Part shown: positions 60,996 through 64,000 of the stretch, piece after piece
Layout of the letters: the number at the start of each line of letters is the position of its first letter
How positions within the stretch are numbered: position 1 is the first letter of the stretch
Assembly (NCBI RefSeq): GCF_002419965.1
Contig: NZ_DIHC01000028.1
Coordinates: 62,001 to 126,000 of the forward strand
Direction of reading: 5' to 3'
DNA: 64,000 nucleotides
From: Pseudomonas sp. UBA5706
GTDB taxonomy: Bacteria; Pseudomonadota; Gammaproteobacteria; Pseudomonadales; Pseudomonadaceae
Position numbers and translations under genes: made by a program
The notes under the pieces: generated by a model
The model's input: only the letters and a program-made list of their open reading frames with translations
Databases searched by the model: none
What the model was told of the DNA's origin: nothing

Positions 60996-63900
60996 TTACA
61001 ACTGTGCGACAGCGATCATGCCCACGGGCGATGCTGCATCATGAAATAGTGCGGGTTCACGCCATTGCTTCAGCAATACATCTCTACGCTGATAGGCCTT
61101 TTCGAGGTACCGATCCTTGACATGCCCATAGCCGCGCACTGCGTCAGGGAGTGAAACAAGGGACTGGGCCACGCTGATATTGTCGGCAGTCAGGCCGCTA
61201 TGCACTTCGTCAAGAACTTCGCCATAGGCCTTAAGCCACGCAAGCTCAGCCTTTCGCTCGTGAGTGCGAGCAAATGGGTCTGCCCAGGTATTACGTAAGC
61301 CTCTGAAAGCGGCCAGCAACCGAAAGCCCTTGAGCATCCATGGGCCGTAACTGGATTTTTTAGGCTGTCCACCTTCATTGGTCTTGCTCAAAATAGGTGG
61401 AGCCAGGTGGAAGCGCAGTCGGTAGTCACCTTCAAATGTCGACTCGATTTTTTTCAGGAACTCACCGCTGGTGTAGAGACGTGCAACTTCATATTCATCC
61501 TTGATCGCAAGCACCTTGAAGTAATAACGAGCAACCGCCTCGCTGAGATCGCCGGCTTTACCGTTGAGCTTCGTTTCTGCGTGGATAAAATCGTCAACAC
61601 GTTGCTTATAGCGAGCCGCGAATCCAGCATTTTGATAGCTAGTTAGATACTCGACACGACGCGCGACCTGCTGCTCCAGAGTTTCTGACAACACCCGATC
61701 CGCGATTTTTAGCTGAGCTCCTGCCAACTTGGCTTCAACCTTCGGGAGATTCCAGGCAGCTCTACGGCCCCACATGAATGCTGCTTTATTGAAGCCAACA
61801 GCGGTGCCATTGAGCTCGATAGCCTGGATCAAGGATTCTTGCGCGACAGGAAGCCACCCTTTCTGACAGGCAAAACCAAGCATGAACGTGTTGGTGGCGA
61901 TCGAATCACCCATCAGCGCTGTAGCGATCCGACTGGCATCCAGATAGGTCGCTCGCCCATCCCCCACAGCATCTGTGATTTGCTGAGCCATTTCTGAGGT
62001 GCGAAATACCGGATCAGGGTTAGCTTGCAAATCACCACTCTCAGCCTGACGAGCAAACGTCCGAACGAAGGCGCTCGTAATATTTTCCTCGCTGTTGATC
62101 ACCGCTTGGCTGACGCCTTGGCGCATTTTCAACAACGTTTCGGTGTTCGCGCTCACTACCAGGTCGCAACCCAACAGCAGATCGGCCTCACCCTCCGCTA
62201 TGCGGGGTGCATGCAGCAGGTCTTGACGAGAAGCGATACGAATGTGAGACCAAACGGCACCGCCTTTTTGGGCCATCCCTGCCATATCTAGATTGAGCGT
62301 GCCTTTGCCCTCAATGAATGCCGCCATACCCAGAAGCGCGCCGATGGTGACAACCCCCGTACCGCCCACGCCAGTGATGAGAATGCTATAGGGCTGATCC
62401 ATAGGTGCGAGCCGAGGCGCTGGTAAATCCCAATCGTCCTCGTCTGCTAAAGCCTTGGGCTTACGAAGCGTTCCACCTTCCACCGTTACAAAGCTCGGGC
62501 AAAAGCCGCTCAGGCACGTGAAATCTTTATTGCACGATGACTGGTCGATCTCACGCTTGCTTCCAAACTCTGTCTCGACGTCCGTCACGGACATACAGTT
62601 CGACTTGCTACTACAATCGCCGCAGCCTTCGCACACAGCTTCGTTGATCATCACGCGACGTGCCGGATCTGGAAACTTACCGCGCTTACGACGACGGCGC
62701 TTCTCGGCGGCACATGTTTGGTCGTAGATGATGGCAGAGACGCCTTTGAATTCGCGCAGCGATTTCTGCACAGAATCCATTTCCTCGCGCCCCAGCACAG
62801 GTACCCCGACTGCTAGGTCTGAGATCGATGCATAACGACCTGTGTCGTCCGTCACGACTACTATTCGCTGAACACCTTCCGCTGCGAGCTGACGTGAGAT
62901 TTGCGGGACATTCAATGTCCCATCGACAGGCTGCCCCCCAGTCATGGCGACAGCATCGTTGTAGAGAATCTTGTAGGTGATGTTGGCGTTCGCAGCAACG
63001 GCAGCACGAATAGCAAGCAGGCCCGAGTGGAAATACGTACCGTCGCCCAAGTTCGCAAATACGTGAGGTGTGCTCGTGAAGGGTGCCTGACCGATCCAGG
63101 CAACACCTTCGCCGCCCATCTGGCTGAAAGTCTTCGTCTCCGGATAGATCCAGGCAGCCATGTAGTGGCAGCCGATGCCCGCAAGGGCACGACTGCCCTC
63201 AGGAACTTTGGTGGAACTGTTGTGTGGGCATCCGGAACAGTAGTGAGGCACCCGATCCATCAGTGTGCCAAAGCTTTTGTTGGCGGCTAACTGCGCCTCG
63301 AGAACTGCAAGGGAGACTTGCAGCTCACCACTTTTGTGATAGCCGAGAATCCGCTTGGCTAGAGCACGAGCGATTTGCGACGGAGTCAGGTCGCTAGTTG
63401 CTGGCAGCAGCCAGGCTGTGTGCGGCCGCGTCCATTCGCCTTTGTCATCAAACTTTCCGACGATACGAGGGCGGACGTCCTCACGCCAGTTGTAGAGCTC
63501 TTCTTTGAGCTGATACTCAATCATGTGGCGTTTTTCCTCCACCACGATGATCTCTTCCAATCCCTCAGCGAACTGGCGTACGCCCTCCGCATCCAGTGGC
63601 CAGACCATGCCTACCTTATAAACGCGCAGACCGATCTCTTTCGCTCGAGTCTCGTCAATACCGAGCATTCTCAGCGCCTGGCAGACATCCAGATAAGACT
63701 TCCCGGAAGTAACGATACCGATGCGAGCCTTGGGCGCATCCATCACTATCCGGTCGATACCGTTCGCCCGGGCGTAAGCGGCAGCAGCGTACAGCTTGTG
63801 CTCTAGTAGGCGCTGCTCTTGGGCCAAAGGAGGATCCGGCCACCGAATGTTCAGCCCACCTACTGGAAGTTCAAAGTCAGGGATGATAGGGCGCACACGG

Positions 63901-64000
63901 TCGATGCTCACATCAACGACTGCCCCACTTTCGACGGTGTCTGCGACGGCCTTCATCGCCACCCAGCAACCTGAATACCGAGACATTGCGAAACCATGCA
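60996..64000 (-). CDS. Indolepyruvate ferredoxin oxidoreductase-type 2-oxoacid oxidoreductase (N-terminus cut by right edge)
   Basis: About 1000 residues are visible; the frame runs on past 64000 without a stop (His-Gly-Phe-Ala before the apparent Met at 63986), so the N-terminal ~160 residues of the usual ~1160 are missing. The TPP-binding part has Gly-Asp-Gly-Thr-Tyr-Phe-His-Ser-Gly and Asn-Asp-Ala-Val-Ala-Met-Thr-Gly-Gly-Gln. A Cys-rich ferredoxin-like motif (Cys-Glu-Gly-Cys-Gly-Asp-Cys) and a gamma domain (Gly-Val-Gly-Gly-Thr-Gly-Val) follow. It oxidatively decarboxylates aryl- or branched-chain 2-oxo acids to acyl-CoA. It is next to liuR and could supply isovaleryl-CoA from the leucine keto acid. 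Confidence 0.9.
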   Translation of the reverse strand, partial: HGFAMSRYSGCWVAMKAVADTVESGAVVDVSIDRVRPIIPDFELPVGGLNIRWPDPPLAQEQRLLEHKLYAAAAYARANGIDRIVMDAPKARIGIVTSGKSYLDVCQALRMLGIDETRAKEIGLRVYKVGMVWPLDAEGVRQFAEGLEEIIVVEEKRHMIEYQLKEELYNWREDVRPRIVGKFDDKGEWTRPHTAWLLPATSDLTPSQIARALAKRILGYHKSGELQVSLAVLEAQLAANKSFGTLMDRVPHYCSGCPHNSSTKVPEGSRALAGIGCHYMAAWIYPETKTFSQMGGEGVAWIGQAPFTSTPHVFANLGDGTYFHSGLLAIRAAVAANANITYKILYNDAVAMTGGQPVDGTLNVPQISRQLAAEGVQRIVVVTDDTGRYASISDLAVGVPVLGREEMDSVQKSLREFKGVSAIIYDQTCAAEKRRRRKRGKFPDPARRVMINEAVCEGCGDCSSKSNCMSVTDVETEFGSKREIDQSSCNKDFTCLSGFCPSFVTVEGGTLRKPKALADEDDWDLPAPRLAPMDQPYSILITGVGGTGVVTIGALLGMAAFIEGKGTLNLDMAGMAQKGGAVWSHIRIASRQDLLHAPRIAEGEADLLLGCDLVVSANTETLLKMRQGVSQAVINSEENITSAFVRTFARQAESGDLQANPDPVFRTSEMAQQITDAVGDGRATYLDASRIATALMGDSIATNTFMLGFACQKGWLPVAQESLIQAIELNGTAVGFNKAAFMWGRRAAWNLPKVEAKLAGAQLKIADRVLSETLEQQVARRVEYLTSYQNAGFAARYKQRVDDFIHAETKLNGKAGDLSEAVARYYFKVLAIKDEYEVARLYTSGEFLKKIESTFEGDYRLRFHLAPPILSKTNEGGQPKKSSYGPWMLKGFRLLAAFRGLRNTWADPFARTHERKAELAWLKAYGEVLDEVHSGLTADNISVAQSLVSLPDAVRGYGHVKDRYLEKAYQRRDVLLKQWREPALFHDAASPVGMIAVAQL

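Noticed and set aside
1..64000. CRISPR arrays, tRNA or rRNA genes, replication origin
   Set aside because: No regularly spaced repeats, cloverleaf-like genes, rRNA segments or DnaA-box clusters were noticed by reading.

Overview
The window looks like a chromosomal segment of a Pseudomonas species. The grounds are the liuRABCDE leucine/isovalerate cluster under a MerR-type regulator, an OprD-family porin, a three-gene pntAA-pntAB-pntB transhydrogenase, many LysR regulators and moderately high GC. No tRNA, rRNA, integrase, CRISPR array or complete insertion sequence is visible.

Layout. 1-2.9 kb is genomic scrap: the start of a lipoprotein gene, the 3' end of a truncated group II intron, two complementary halves of alpha/beta-hydrolase genes and other decayed coding sequence. 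2.9-7.2 kb holds a LysR regulator divergent from an Ldh_2-family dehydrogenase, a leaderless SBP-fold protein and a CitMHS transporter. 7.3-8.1 kb holds a DUF1543 protein and a frameshifted MazE-like remnant. 8.3-31.5 kb is the centre of interest, an organosulfonate catabolic region. 31.8-41 kb holds a quinone oxidoreductase and a probable operon with a polar amino-acid-type ABC transporter, two NodB-type deacetylases, an MmgE/PrpD protein and an argininosuccinate-lyase-family enzyme. 41-48 kb holds two LysR regulators, an OprD porin, a periplasmic binding protein, a class II aldolase and a 2-hydroxyacid dehydrogenase. 48.2-53.1 kb holds an MFS permease, an RraA-family protein, a swivel-first aconitase-family protein and a divergent LysR. 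53.2-61 kb is the liu cluster with a TetR pseudogene, followed by a large indolepyruvate-ferredoxin-oxidoreductase-type enzyme cut by the right edge.

How the genes work together. The 8.3-15.6 kb operon (DeoR regulator; YihV-like kinase; YihT-like aldolase; TauE/SafE exporter; zinc alcohol dehydrogenase; MHS permease; aldehyde dehydrogenase) reads as a sulfosugar pathway. A sulfosugar or sulfopolyol would be imported, oxidised to a ketose, phosphorylated and cleaved to DHAP and sulfolactaldehyde, and the aldehyde oxidised to sulfolactate. The 15.7-20.6 kb block (GntR; SuyA; SuyB; DctA-type symporter; ComC-like dehydrogenase) would take sulfolactate to pyruvate plus sulfite and adjust its stereochemistry. 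The 23.7-29.5 kb block (zinc dehydrogenase, MFS permease, SDR, HpsN, LacI regulator) is a dihydroxypropanesulfonate (DHPS) module that also ends at sulfolactate. A YeiH-type exporter with its own LysR lies at 29.5-31.5 kb. Three sulfonate inputs thus appear to converge on one desulfonating enzyme with two anion exporters. Family assignments are sequence-based; the joined pathway and its substrates are inferred.
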